Positions 8,899 through 16,881 of a stretch of DNA of 64,000 nucleotides are shown piece by piece. The position numbers and the translations under genes were made by a program. The stretch comes from Bradyrhizobium iriomotense (GTDB lineage Bacteria; Pseudomonadota; Alphaproteobacteria; Rhizobiales; Xanthobacteraceae), in NCBI RefSeq assembly GCF_030160715.1, contig NZ_BSOW01000026.1, positions 62,001 through 126,000 on the forward strand, in the 5' to 3' direction. Position 1 is the first letter of the stretch, and every line of letters starts with the position of its first letter. The notes under the pieces were generated by a model. It had not been told where the DNA came from and searched no databases. It saw only the letters and a program-made list of their open reading frames with translations.

Positions 8899-9347
8899 AC
8901 CCCCGTCGATGCGAGATGGACGGCGTTCTCGATGCGCTGGTAGCAGCCGCAGCGGCAGATGTTGCCCGCCATCGCCTCGCGGATCTGGTCATGTGACGGC
9001 TTTGCATTGTCCATCAGCAGCGCCGCGGCCTGCATGATCTGGCCGGCCTGGCAGAAGCCGCATTGGGGAACGTTGACCTGGCGCCACGCTTTCTGCACGG
9101 GATGATCGCCGTTCGGATGCAGGCCTTCGATGGTGGTGACCTCGCGGCCCGCAACGTCATTGACCGAAGTGATGCAAGAGCGCACCGCTTCCTTGTCGAC
9201 GATGACGGTGCAGGCGCCGCACAGCGCCTGGCCGCAGCCGAATTTGGTGCCGGTCAGCCCGACCTCGTCGCGGAGAAACCAGAGCAGCGGAAGATCCGGG
9301 TCGCCATCCCAGCTTTGTTCCTGGCCGTTGATTTTTATCTTGATCAT
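8895..9347 (-). CDS. (2Fe-2S)-binding small subunit of the aldehyde oxidase/dehydrogenase
   Basis: Small subunit (150 residues) partnering the gene at 6577-8898. Seen: plant-type [2Fe-2S] motif CGQALCGACTVIVD plus a lone upstream Cys (KFGCG), and the second cluster CGFCQAGQIM...NICRCGCYQRI. It has no signal peptide, so it is probably exported through the Tat signal of its large subunit (hitchhiker export, known for this family). It is the first gene of a two-gene operon. Confidence 0.92.
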   Translation of the reverse strand: MIKIKINGQEQSWDGDPDLPLLWFLRDEVGLTGTKFGCGQALCGACTVIVDKEAVRSCITSVNDVAGREVTTIEGLHPNGDHPVQKAWRQVNVPQCGFCQAGQIMQAAALLMDNAKPSHDQIREAMAGNICRCGCYQRIENAVHLASTGV

Positions 9348-9950
9348 GATCGTTTCTCGCTCTTCTTAAGCCGATGATCCGATGGGCGTGATTGATTGGT
9401 GTGGCGGCGCCCGCATCCCCTGCTTCCGCAAGCCCAGGCAACTCCCGGGACGGAGGGAATGACGACGGGCGATGTCTGGAATGTGCTCGATACCTCCCGG
9501 TCGATTCTTATTTGATGATTTCGCGCGGCATCGTGACGAGCGTGATGCTAGCAGAAACCGGACATGGCGGGCATCACAGCCGCTTGTGCTCGCGACCAGA
9601 TTGCATCCGCGGTTTGTCAAAAGCTGGGCGCGACCTGTCGTTCGCCGCTCGCGCGGCGCGGCAGGGCCTGATTGCGGCAGACATAAAAAAGCTTCGTCCG
9701 GCGGGATCTGCGCGGACGAAGCAGGCGACCTCAGTCGAGGGAGGGAGAACGCAGGGCGCAAGCTTTGCGAGCTGGCGACGCTGCGGAGTCGGTCAGATCT
9801 CGATACTGAGGGAACCGCGCCGCCTCACCAGAAAATGAGGCGGCAAGGCTGACTATCCAGATTTGCCCTCGATGGTCTCTCCGGTCCGGCTCGCCGGCGA
9901 TGGTCCGGACCGGCGAGCGGACGGGAGGCGGCGAGGGCTGACGACCTGGC
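9348..9950. other. 603-base intergenic region with three hairpins
   Basis: No convincing gene. It carries the terminator at 9684-9722, a perfect 9-base stem (9819-9827 with 9836-9844) and another 9-base stem (9889-9897 with 9910-9918). The 9348-9680 side should hold the promoter of the aldehyde oxidase operon, but I see no clear motif. Confidence 0.5.
9684..9722 (-). terminator. Rho-independent terminator of the xoxF-xoxG-adhC-gfa operon
   Basis: gcttcgtccg (9691-9700) pairs perfectly with cggacgaagc (9713-9722). On the minus strand the stem is followed by six T. It lies about 230 bases after the gfa stop. Confidence 0.85.
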
Positions 9951-10514
9951 TCAGGCTGCTTTCGCCTTCGCGACGTGAGTCGCGATCGCGTCCATCAGCG
10001 CCGGCGACAGGCAGTCATAGGGCTCGAGCCCGATTTCCTTCAGCCGCGAACGGATCCCGGCCATCTGCTCCGGCTTCACGCCCGATTCGATCACCGAGGA
10101 GACGAAGGCGGCAAATTGCGGCGCCTGCGAACCCTGCTCCTGGAACAGCTCGGGATGGATGAAGTCGAGACCGTAGAATGGATGGCCCTTGTTCTCGATG
10201 CGGCCGAACATGTGCGTGCCGCAGGCCTTGCAGGCGTGGCGCTGGATCACCGCCGAAGGATCGACGATCTGCAGCTTGTCGCCGTTCTCGAGCACGGTGA
10301 CGTTCTGGCGCGGCACCACGGCGACGACGGAGAACGTTGCGCCCTGCGGTTTCCAGCACTTGGTGCAGCCGCAGGCATGGTTGTGGGCGACGTCACCTTT
10401 GACGCCGACCTTGACCTGGTGATCCGCGCATTTGCAGGCCAGCGTGCCGCCGGCAAAGCTGCCGCTGCCTTGTTTGACGCCATTGTCGATCGAGGGATGG
10501 AGAGCAACAGTCAT
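9951..10514 (-). CDS. gfa: S-(hydroxymethyl)glutathione synthase (glutathione-dependent formaldehyde-activating enzyme)
   Basis: Gfa speeds condensation of formaldehyde with glutathione to S-hydroxymethylglutathione in the cytoplasm. The 187-residue protein shows the zinc-site cysteines of the family: CKCADH near residue 28, HACGCTKCWKP near residue 47 and CKACGTHMFGRIE near residue 95. It has a strong ribosome-binding site (AAGGAGG) and lies 33 bases after adhC. It is the last gene of the operon starting with xoxF, so formaldehyde made in the periplasm is captured by a co-expressed enzyme. Confidence 0.95.
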   Translation of the reverse strand: MTVALHPSIDNGVKQGSGSFAGGTLACKCADHQVKVGVKGDVAHNHACGCTKCWKPQGATFSVVAVVPRQNVTVLENGDKLQIVDPSAVIQRHACKACGTHMFGRIENKGHPFYGLDFIHPELFQEQGSQAPQFAAFVSSVIESGVKPEQMAGIRSRLKEIGLEPYDCLSPALMDAIATHVAKAKAA

Positions 10515-10547
10515 GGGACGATCCTCCTTGTGGGTGATGGTTCTGGT

Positions 10548-11657
10548 TTAGTAGACGACGACCGAACGGATCGATTTACCCTCGTGCATCAGGTCGAAGC
10601 CCTTGTTGATCTCTTCGAGCTTCAGCACGTGGGTGATCATGGGATCGATCTGGATCTTTCCGTTCATGTACCAGTCGACGATCTTGGGCACGTCGGTGCG
10701 GCCGCGCGCGCCGCCGAACGCGGTGCCTCTCCAGTTGCGCCCGGTGACGAGCTGGAACGGACGGGTGGCGATCTCCTTGCCGGCTTCCGCAACGCCGATG
10801 ATGATCGAGGTTCCCCAGCCGCGATGGCAGCATTCCAGGGCCTGGCGCATCACGGTGGTGTTGCCGGTACAGTCGAAGGTGTAGTCGGCACCGCCATCGG
10901 TCAGCGTCACCAGATGCTGGACGATGTCGCCGGTGACCTTCTTGGGGTTGACGAAGTGCGTCATGCCGAACTTGCGGCCCCAATCCTCCTTGGAGTCGTT
11001 GATGTCGACGCCGATGATCTTGTCGGCGCCGGCCATCTTGGCACCCTGGATGACGTTGAGACCGATGCCGCCGAGGCCGAACACCACGACGTTGGAGCCC
11101 GGCGTGACCTTGGCGGTGTTGACGACGGCGCCGACACCGGTGGTGACGCCGCAGCCGATGTAGCAGCTCTTGTCGAAGGGGGCGTCCTCGCGGATCTTGG
11201 CGACCGCGATCTCCGGCAGCACAGTGAAGTTCGAGAAGGTCGAGCAGCCCATATAGTGATAGATCGGCTTGCCCTTGTAGGAGAAACGGCTGGTGCCGTC
11301 GGGCATCACGCCCTTGCCTTGCGTCGCGCGGATCGCGGTGCAGAGGTTGGTCTTCCCGCTCAGGCAGCTTTTGCACTGCCGGCATTCGGGCGTGTAGAGC
11401 GGGATGACGTGATCGCCAGGCTTCACCGAGCTCACGCCTGCACCGATCTCGCGGATGATGCCGGCGCCCTCGTGGCCGAGGATCGAGGGGAAGATTCCTT
11501 CGCTGTCGAAACCGTCGAGCGTGTAGGCGTCGGTGTGGCAGATTCCGGTCGCCTTGATCTCGACCAGAACTTCGCCGGCCTTCGGCCCTTCCAGGTCGAC
11601 CTCGACGATTTCAAGCGGCTTTTTCGCTTCGAAAGCGACCGCGGCACGTGTCTTCAT
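10548..11657 (-). CDS. adhC: S-(hydroxymethyl)glutathione dehydrogenase / class III alcohol dehydrogenase
   Basis: Zinc-dependent class III alcohol dehydrogenase (369 residues) that oxidises S-hydroxymethylglutathione to S-formylglutathione with NAD+. Seen: catalytic-zinc Cys and His (CHTDAYTLDG, GHEGAGI), the structural zinc loop CRQCKSCLSGKTNLC, the segment YKGKPIYHYMGCSTFSNFTV typical of class III, and the Rossmann motif GLGGIGLNVIQGAKMAGA. The ribosome-binding site GAGGAG precedes the ATG. It is third in the xoxF operon. The product goes to FghA at 36352-37197. Homologues are also called frmA or flhA. Confidence 0.95.
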   Translation of the reverse strand: MKTRAAVAFEAKKPLEIVEVDLEGPKAGEVLVEIKATGICHTDAYTLDGFDSEGIFPSILGHEGAGIIREIGAGVSSVKPGDHVIPLYTPECRQCKSCLSGKTNLCTAIRATQGKGVMPDGTSRFSYKGKPIYHYMGCSTFSNFTVLPEIAVAKIREDAPFDKSCYIGCGVTTGVGAVVNTAKVTPGSNVVVFGLGGIGLNVIQGAKMAGADKIIGVDINDSKEDWGRKFGMTHFVNPKKVTGDIVQHLVTLTDGGADYTFDCTGNTTVMRQALECCHRGWGTSIIIGVAEAGKEIATRPFQLVTGRNWRGTAFGGARGRTDVPKIVDWYMNGKIQIDPMITHVLKLEEINKGFDLMHEGKSIRSVVVY

Positions 11658-11717
11658 CGTAAGCTCCTCAAATTCTCATAAGACGCCAGGAAGTAGTCTT
11701 GGCAGTCCTCGTAACGT

Positions 11718-12239
11718 TCATTTGTGGCCCATGCAGGCGTCTTCCGCCTTGGTGTAGGCCTCCGTCTTCTCTTCCTTCTTGGCGGGACGCTGCCGGCCCC
11801 ATGCATCGTTGGAGCGGGCGCGTAGATAGACGTAGAGATCGTCCATGTAGCAGGCGACGTTCGGGTTGTCGCCGAAGGCCGGCATCACGTTCTCCTGCGC
11901 GGTCGAGATATTCTTGCGACCGGAGGCGACCACGCCGAGGAAGTCGCCGTAGCTCATGGTTTTAACGGAGTCCTTCAGTGCCGGTGCGTAGGTGGATCCC
12001 ATGCCGTCTGGGCCATGGCAGACATGGCAGTCGGAGTGATAGCGGCGGTATCCGGAATAGGTGAACCAATCCACGGTGCCGTCGGCCGAAATCTTGTAGG
12101 TGGGAGTTCCTTCCTTATCGAGCCACTTTCCGTCGTCCTCCTTCTTGACGGCGGTCGGGTCGCCCGGACCTTCCGCTTGTGCAAGTCCTCCGGACGCGAC
12201 GAAGATCATCGCAGCTATGGCAGAGCAGATTCTACGCAA
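11718..12239 (-). CDS. xoxG: Four-cysteine c-type cytochrome, electron acceptor of XoxF
   Basis: Periplasmic monohaem cytochrome that takes electrons from XoxF. Seen: signal peptide ending near AQA, haem motif CHVCH, the possible Met ligand in NVMPAFGDN, and two more Cys (VACYMDD and the C-terminal DACMGHK), the pattern of methanol-metabolism-related four-Cys cytochromes. I chose the TTG at 12239 because GAGGA lies 8 bases before it and a normal signal peptide follows. A GTG at 12296 would give a 192-residue form. It follows xoxF directly, the standard order. Confidence 0.88.
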   Translation of the reverse strand: MRRICSAIAAMIFVASGGLAQAEGPGDPTAVKKEDDGKWLDKEGTPTYKISADGTVDWFTYSGYRRYHSDCHVCHGPDGMGSTYAPALKDSVKTMSYGDFLGVVASGRKNISTAQENVMPAFGDNPNVACYMDDLYVYLRARSNDAWGRQRPAKKEEKTEAYTKAEDACMGHK

Positions 12240-12321
12240 GAGATTTTTCCTCGACAGCGCGCGGTGGAGACGAGCCGGCGCGTGGAGTTGATCCACGCGC
12301 CGGGACGATACCAGGTTGAGG

Positions 12322-14124
12322 CTAGTTCGGCAGCGAGAACACTGTCAGCGTACCGCCGAGCGCCGTGTAGTTCGACAATGCCGCGTAGCCGCCGACTGCG
12401 CCGAGACCGGCGGTCGGATCGGTCAGGCCTGCCGCCAGACCGATGCCGGCCCAGCCGCCCACGCCCGAGAGCACTGCGACGTACTGCTTGCCGCCGTTCT
12501 CATAGGTCGTGACGTTGCCGATGATGCCGGAAGGAGTCTTGAACTTGTAGAGCTCCTTGCCGGTCTTGGCGTCGACTGCCTTCAGGTAGCCTTCGAGCGT
12601 GCCGTAGAACACCACGCCGCCGCCGGTTGCGAGCGCGCCCGACCAGACCGAGAACTGCTCCTTGTTGGACCACACGATCTTGCCGGTCTTGCCGTCCCAG
12701 GCGATGAAGTTGCCCATGTTGGTCTCGCCTTGCGGCGGATACATCGAGAGCGTCGCACCCACATAGGGCTGGCCCGCGGTGTAGCTGACCTTGAACGGTT
12801 CGTAGTCCATGCAGACGTGGTTGGTCGGAACGTAGAACAGCTGCGTGTCCGGCGAGTAGGCTGCCGGCTGCTCGTCCTTGGTGCCGAGCGCGGCCGGGCA
12901 GATGCCCTTGGTGTTGTGATCCTCGCCGCCCTTTTCGGTCGACGCGGCGTCAAGGACCTTCGGACGACCATAGGTCGGCGAGTTCTTGTCCATGTCGACG
13001 CCGGAGGTCCAGTTCACCTTCGGATCGTACTTCTCGGCGACCAGCAGCTCGCCGGTTGCACGATCCAGCGTGTAGCCGAGACCGTTGCGGTCGAAGTGCG
13101 TCAGGAGCTTGCGCGCCTGACCGTTGATCGATTGATCCGAGAGGATCATCTCGTTGACGCCGTCATAGTCCCACTCGTCGTGAGGCGTCATCTGATAGAC
13201 CCACTTGGCCACGCCGGTGTCGGGATTGCGTGCCCAGATCGTCATCGACCATTTGTTGTCGCCCGGACGCTGCTTCGGATTCCAGGTCGAGGGATTGCCC
13301 GATCCGTAATAGATCAGGTTGAGCTCGGGATCGTAGGAGACCCAGCCCCAGGTGGCGCCGCCGCCGATCTTCCACTGATCGCCTTGCCAGGTCTTGAGGC
13401 TGGAGTCCTTGCCGATCGGCTTGCCCAGAGCCGTGGTCTTGTCGTCGACCAGGATCTGGTCATCCGGCCCTTCCGAGTACCCACGCCAGGCCAGCTTGCC
13501 GGTCTTGAGGTCGTAGGCCGTCATGTGGGCCTGCACGCCGAATTCGCCACCGGAAATGCCGACCAGCACCTTGTCCTTGACGACCATCGGCGCCGAGGTT
13601 CCGGTCTCGCCCTTGGTGGGATCGCCGTTCTTCGCTGTCCAGGCGACCTGGCCGGTCTTGGCATCAAGCGCAACCAACGTGGTGTCGGCCTGGTGCAGGA
13701 GGATCTTGCCGTCGCCATAGGCGAGACCGCGGTTCACCGTGTCGCAGCACATCACCGGGATGACGTTCGGATCCTGCTTGGGCTCGTACTTCCAGACGAT
13801 CTTGTTCTCGTTCGAAAGGTCAAGAGCGTAGACCTTGTTCGGGAACGGCGTGTGGACGTACATGATGTTGCCGATGATCAGCGGCCCGCCTTCATGGCCG
13901 CGCAGCACACCGGTCGAGAAGGTCCAGGCGACCTGAAGCTTGCCGACATTCTGTGCGTTGATCTGGTTCAGTTTGGAATAGCGGCTGTTGGCATAGTCGC
14001 CCGTCGGCATCACCCAGTCTTTCGGGTTCTGCGACATCTTGATCAGCTCATCATTCGCTGAAGCGCTGCCGACGGACAGAGCCGCGGCAGAACCAAGAAA
14101 CGTCGCCAGTAGCACCTTGCGCAT
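12322..14124 (-). CDS. xoxF: Lanthanide-dependent methanol dehydrogenase XoxF
   Basis: PQQ methanol dehydrogenase of 600 residues. It oxidises methanol to formaldehyde (often further to formate) in the periplasm. Seen: signal peptide (MRKVLLATFLGSAAALSVGS), tryptophan-docking propeller repeats, vicinal Cys126-Cys127 (CCDTVNRG), E194 (SGGEFGV), N277 (SGNPSTW) and DEWDYDGVNEM with catalytic D319 and the lanthanide ligand D321; calcium enzymes have Ala there. The ATG at 14124 has AGGAGG seven bases upstream; another ATG at 14130 is too close. It heads the operon xoxF-xoxG-adhC-gfa, and the AraC regulator is divergent. No mxaF-type calcium enzyme is seen. Confidence 0.96.
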   Translation of the reverse strand: MRKVLLATFLGSAAALSVGSASANDELIKMSQNPKDWVMPTGDYANSRYSKLNQINAQNVGKLQVAWTFSTGVLRGHEGGPLIIGNIMYVHTPFPNKVYALDLSNENKIVWKYEPKQDPNVIPVMCCDTVNRGLAYGDGKILLHQADTTLVALDAKTGQVAWTAKNGDPTKGETGTSAPMVVKDKVLVGISGGEFGVQAHMTAYDLKTGKLAWRGYSEGPDDQILVDDKTTALGKPIGKDSSLKTWQGDQWKIGGGATWGWVSYDPELNLIYYGSGNPSTWNPKQRPGDNKWSMTIWARNPDTGVAKWVYQMTPHDEWDYDGVNEMILSDQSINGQARKLLTHFDRNGLGYTLDRATGELLVAEKYDPKVNWTSGVDMDKNSPTYGRPKVLDAASTEKGGEDHNTKGICPAALGTKDEQPAAYSPDTQLFYVPTNHVCMDYEPFKVSYTAGQPYVGATLSMYPPQGETNMGNFIAWDGKTGKIVWSNKEQFSVWSGALATGGGVVFYGTLEGYLKAVDAKTGKELYKFKTPSGIIGNVTTYENGGKQYVAVLSGVGGWAGIGLAAGLTDPTAGLGAVGGYAALSNYTALGGTLTVFSLPN

Positions 14125-14332
14125 AGTCATTCCTCCTAGGTCTCGTTTATTGTTTCCGAAGCATTGCGTAGTGCTGGGCACTGAGGTCCAGCGTCTGCTC
14201 GTGCAGGGCGGTCACGATTGGGACCAGAAACGATGCTGTGCTGTTTCCTCCTCCTGGTGTGAGCCACGGGTCCGCTTGCGAGGTGCGGCCCGTTTCTTAT
14301 TGTTCCTGGCGCAATCCGTAACCGGTTCGTAA

Positions 14333-14349
14333 ACGGGAAACTTGCCCAA
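14333..14349. promoter_or_regulatory. Imperfect copy of the TCGGGAA-N3-TTCCCGA operator-like motif
   Basis: ACGGGAA-ACT-TGCCCAA matches 11 of 14 arm positions of the perfect palindrome at 39457-39473. It overlaps TTGCCCAAGAGAGAA (14342-14356), which matches 14 of 15 bases with 21137-21151 upstream of pqqA. It lies about 210 bases upstream of the xoxF start. Confidence 0.4.
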
Positions 14350-14596
14350 GAGAGAAGGGCATTTGCTTGACAGCGCAAAGGCGCGAACTTTTTGATTTTG
14401 CAGTAGCGAATTCAGCATCTTCTGTGCTGCCTGGCCGCGGGCACTGACTCAGGTTCCCCTTGACGGCGCTGCAACTAAAGCGGAGGATCGCCTATTAAGG
14501 ATGGCAGACGGGGCACTGGCGCTTGCTCCAAAGACCGCCCTAATTTGAGGTAAACGTCGCTTCATCGTGACAGGGGGCCTCTGGCGGTCCCATCAC

Positions 14597-14611
14597 GATT
14601 TGAATCAAATC
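14597..14611. promoter_or_regulatory. Perfect 15-base palindrome before the AraC regulator gene
   Basis: GATTTGAATCAAATC (arms GATTTGA/TCAAATC, centre A) ends 13 bases before the ATG at 14625. It could be a site for autoregulation or for another repressor. Confidence 0.5.
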
Positions 14612-14624
14612 AGTGGCTGGGATC

Positions 14625-15593
14625 ATGTCCGACACAATACATACGCTCAGCACGACCGGACTTACGCCGAAGAGGCAGATCCAGAGCTGGGTCGACGGGT
14701 TGACGAGCCTGTGCGGCCATTTCGACGTTGATCCGCTGGAAGCGTCCGCGCTCGAAGGCCGCATCGACTACACCACGGTATCGCGCCTGAAACTCTGCCA
14801 GATCGAGGTGAGCCAGCATCGCATCGCGCACACGCATGCGCGCGCGAAGGCCAATGAGCATCCCTACATCAAGATCCATTTCCAGACCTACGGCGTCTCC
14901 TATTTCGAGCAGGAAGGCCGCCACATCGAGCTGATGCCCGGCGACATCATCGCCTATGACGTGTCCTGCCCGCACTCGATCATCAGCCCCGCCTTCACGC
15001 GGCACGACGTGGTGATCGTGCCGAAGTCGCTGCTGCGCGATCGCGGCTTCCCGTCCCAGCGGATGCCGGCATGCAAGCTGTCGGCGCGCACCGGCACGGG
15101 GCGAATCGCCCACGACTTCGTCCACGCCACCTTCGACGAGGCCGCCAAGCTGTCGGCGAACAGCGCGGTCGGCGTCGCTGATTCGCTGATCGACCTGCTG
15201 CTGCTGCCGCTGCGTGAGGCCGACACGATGTTCGATCGGGTCGGGCCCGAGGCGATGTATGTGCGTGCCCAATTTTTCATCCGCGAGCACCTGCGTGATC
15301 CGGATTTGTGCATCGACCAGATTTCCGCCGAGCTCGGTTGCTCCAAGCGTTATCTGCACATGCTGTTCAGCGAACGCGGCACGACGGTGAGCGACTACAT
15401 CTGGCAGGCGCGGCTTCAGAACTGCCGCCAGGAGCTCGAGGCCCACGCCGGCAAGACCATCACCGACGTCGCCTTCTCCTGGGGCTTCTCGAGCTCGTCA
15501 CATTTCAGCCGCGTGTTCCGGAAGTACTTTGGCGTCGTGCCCTCGTCGATCCACAAGGCGCAGCAGAACGCCGTTGCCTCCGAAGAGCATTAG
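14625..15593 (+). CDS. AraC-family transcriptional regulator next to xoxF
   Basis: 322-residue regulator (a GTG at 14613 would add four residues). The N-terminal cupin-like sensing domain includes YIKIHFQTYGVSYFEQEGRHIELMPGDI. The C-terminal double helix-turn-helix includes DLCIDQISAELGCSKRYLHMLF and the AraC signature TITDVAFSWGFSSSSHFSRVFRKYFG. The sensing domain resembles the FeaR type, which in enterics controls aromatic amine and aldehyde use. It is divergent from xoxF and is a good candidate regulator of the xoxF operon, possibly responding to an alcohol or aldehyde; the ligand is not visible. Confidence 0.9.
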   Translation: MSDTIHTLSTTGLTPKRQIQSWVDGLTSLCGHFDVDPLEASALEGRIDYTTVSRLKLCQIEVSQHRIAHTHARAKANEHPYIKIHFQTYGVSYFEQEGRHIELMPGDIIAYDVSCPHSIISPAFTRHDVVIVPKSLLRDRGFPSQRMPACKLSARTGTGRIAHDFVHATFDEAAKLSANSAVGVADSLIDLLLLPLREADTMFDRVGPEAMYVRAQFFIREHLRDPDLCIDQISAELGCSKRYLHMLFSERGTTVSDYIWQARLQNCRQELEAHAGKTITDVAFSWGFSSSSHFSRVFRKYFGVVPSSIHKAQQNAVASEEH

Positions 15594-15601
15594 GACCGGC
15601 T

Positions 15602-16639
15602 TCACGACGAAGCTTGTGACGGCCCGCCGCCCTTCTGCATCAGGCGTCGCCAGACGATTTCCGTCAGACCCACCGCAACGAGGCCGAACGTGCCGCCCGT
15701 GATCACGTTGACCACGCGCTCCTCGGCAATTCCGCTTGCCCCACCCGCGAACGACGCCGCAAGGGCGATGAAGAAGCAGCGCAAGCCGAAGCCCACGATA
15801 TAGCGGGAGAGTGCGATCAGCGTCAGCGTCGCGCCGAGAACAGCGAGCGCATAGCCGGCGCGGCTTTCGGGCAGCGCGATTCCTGCGAGGAAGCCGAGCG
15901 GGACGCCGACGAATGCCCCGATGGCGCGCTGCTTCAGCTTTCCGGTGGAGGCCGCGAGATCGCCGACGATGACGCTTGCGGCCGACCACATCACCCATTG
16001 CCCCTGGGCCAGATGCAAAACCTCGACCAGGGCTGCCGCGGCAAAGACGGCCATCGCCGTTGCGGCCGCGGGCAGAAACCATTCGGCGGCGGGAGGTCCG
16101 TAAGAGGGCGGGGTGTGATCGGGGCGGCGCCGCTGGTCATAGATCTGGATGCCGCAGACGAGGGCGAGGGCAATCGGGGACGACGCCACGATCACGCCGG
16201 CATGACGCAGCGCCTCGGACGCGCTCACCCCCTCGCGCACCTCGCAGGCGAGATAGACCGCCGGGATGAAGACCCAGTTGCCCAGCGTCCGCAAGGCGTC
16301 TCCGTAGCGCGTCACCGCCACGGCAAGGAAACCGGCCAGCGCCGTCAGCGCTACGAAAAGCGGCTTGACGGGGGCGGCGAGGAAAAGGGTGACGAAGGTG
16401 ACGACGATGGCGAGGTAGTGCAGCGCGACCGCCCGTGGAGCCAGGTGCAGTTTCAGCGCGGGAATGAGCAGGGACACCGCGACCAGTCCCAGATTAAGCA
16501 GCGCCGCCTCACGGAAGAGGAAATAGGCCGCCACGAGCGGGCCGACGACGACCAGCGCTCTGACGAGCTCGCTGGTCTTGATCTCCCGGAAGAGAACATC
16601 GCGCAGGCTTGCGGCGGGCGGGATGGTCGGCGAGCTCAC
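15602..16639 (-). CDS. FUSC-like integral membrane protein
   Basis: 345 residues with about ten hydrophobic segments, arranged as two similar halves (for example LVVVGPLVAAYFLF early and MAVFAAAALVEVLHLAQGQWVMWSAASVIVG in the second half). The LRQRAIGAFVG-like stretch (LKQRAIGAFVGVPLGFLAG) resembles the FUSC/fusaric acid resistance and YccS-type family, whose members are efflux-related. The start codon is GTG. It converges on the AraC gene with an 8-base gap. A role in exporting organic acids or toxic alcohol-oxidation products is possible but unsupported. Confidence 0.65.
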   Translation of the reverse strand: MSSPTIPPAASLRDVLFREIKTSELVRALVVVGPLVAAYFLFREAALLNLGLVAVSLLIPALKLHLAPRAVALHYLAIVVTFVTLFLAAPVKPLFVALTALAGFLAVAVTRYGDALRTLGNWVFIPAVYLACEVREGVSASEALRHAGVIVASSPIALALVCGIQIYDQRRRPDHTPPSYGPPAAEWFLPAAATAMAVFAAAALVEVLHLAQGQWVMWSAASVIVGDLAASTGKLKQRAIGAFVGVPLGFLAGIALPESRAGYALAVLGATLTLIALSRYIVGFGLRCFFIALAASFAGGASGIAEERVVNVITGGTFGLVAVGLTEIVWRRLMQKGGGPSQASS

Positions 16640-16881
16640 GATGGCACCGGATCGTCAGGGGACCACGATGCATAGCACGGAAATGGGCTCAATGCCTTTG
16701 GCTCCGAGCAATCCGGGGCGCATGCGAGAGCCGTGTGCACTCTTGGTGTCATCGCCCGGCTTGACCAACGACCAACCTGTCAGTGATGTGTCCGAACAGG
16801 TCTCAGCCATGTCTCCGGACTAAACATCAAGCCGGGGCATGACAGCGGAGAGCGAAGCGCCGCTTTCTCAGTGATGAGTCC

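Larger units (their letters stand above)
14125..14624. promoter_or_regulatory. xoxF / araC divergent control region
   Basis: 500 bases without a gene between divergent xoxF and the AraC regulator. It holds the inverted motif at 14333-14349, the TTGCCCAAGAGAGAA element at 14342-14356 and the palindrome at 14597-14611. Promoters for both genes must lie here, but no -35/-10 pair is clear enough to call. Confidence 0.7.

Noticed and set aside
6571..8943. A 790-codon open frame on the plus strand.
   Set aside because: It is antisense to the aldehyde oxidase large subunit, which has full family motifs. Long opposite-strand frames are normal in high-GC coding DNA.
9366..9838. Overlapping open frames on both strands of the 9.4-9.8 kb gap.
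   Set aside because: No family resemblance, no ribosome-binding sites, and they run through a terminator hairpin.
9975..11681. A 568-codon plus-strand frame.
   Set aside because: Antisense to gfa and adhC, whose zinc motifs and ribosome-binding sites are clear.
12316..14061. A 581-codon plus-strand frame.
   Set aside because: Antisense to xoxF; composition is His/Arg/Asp-rich as expected for a shadow frame.
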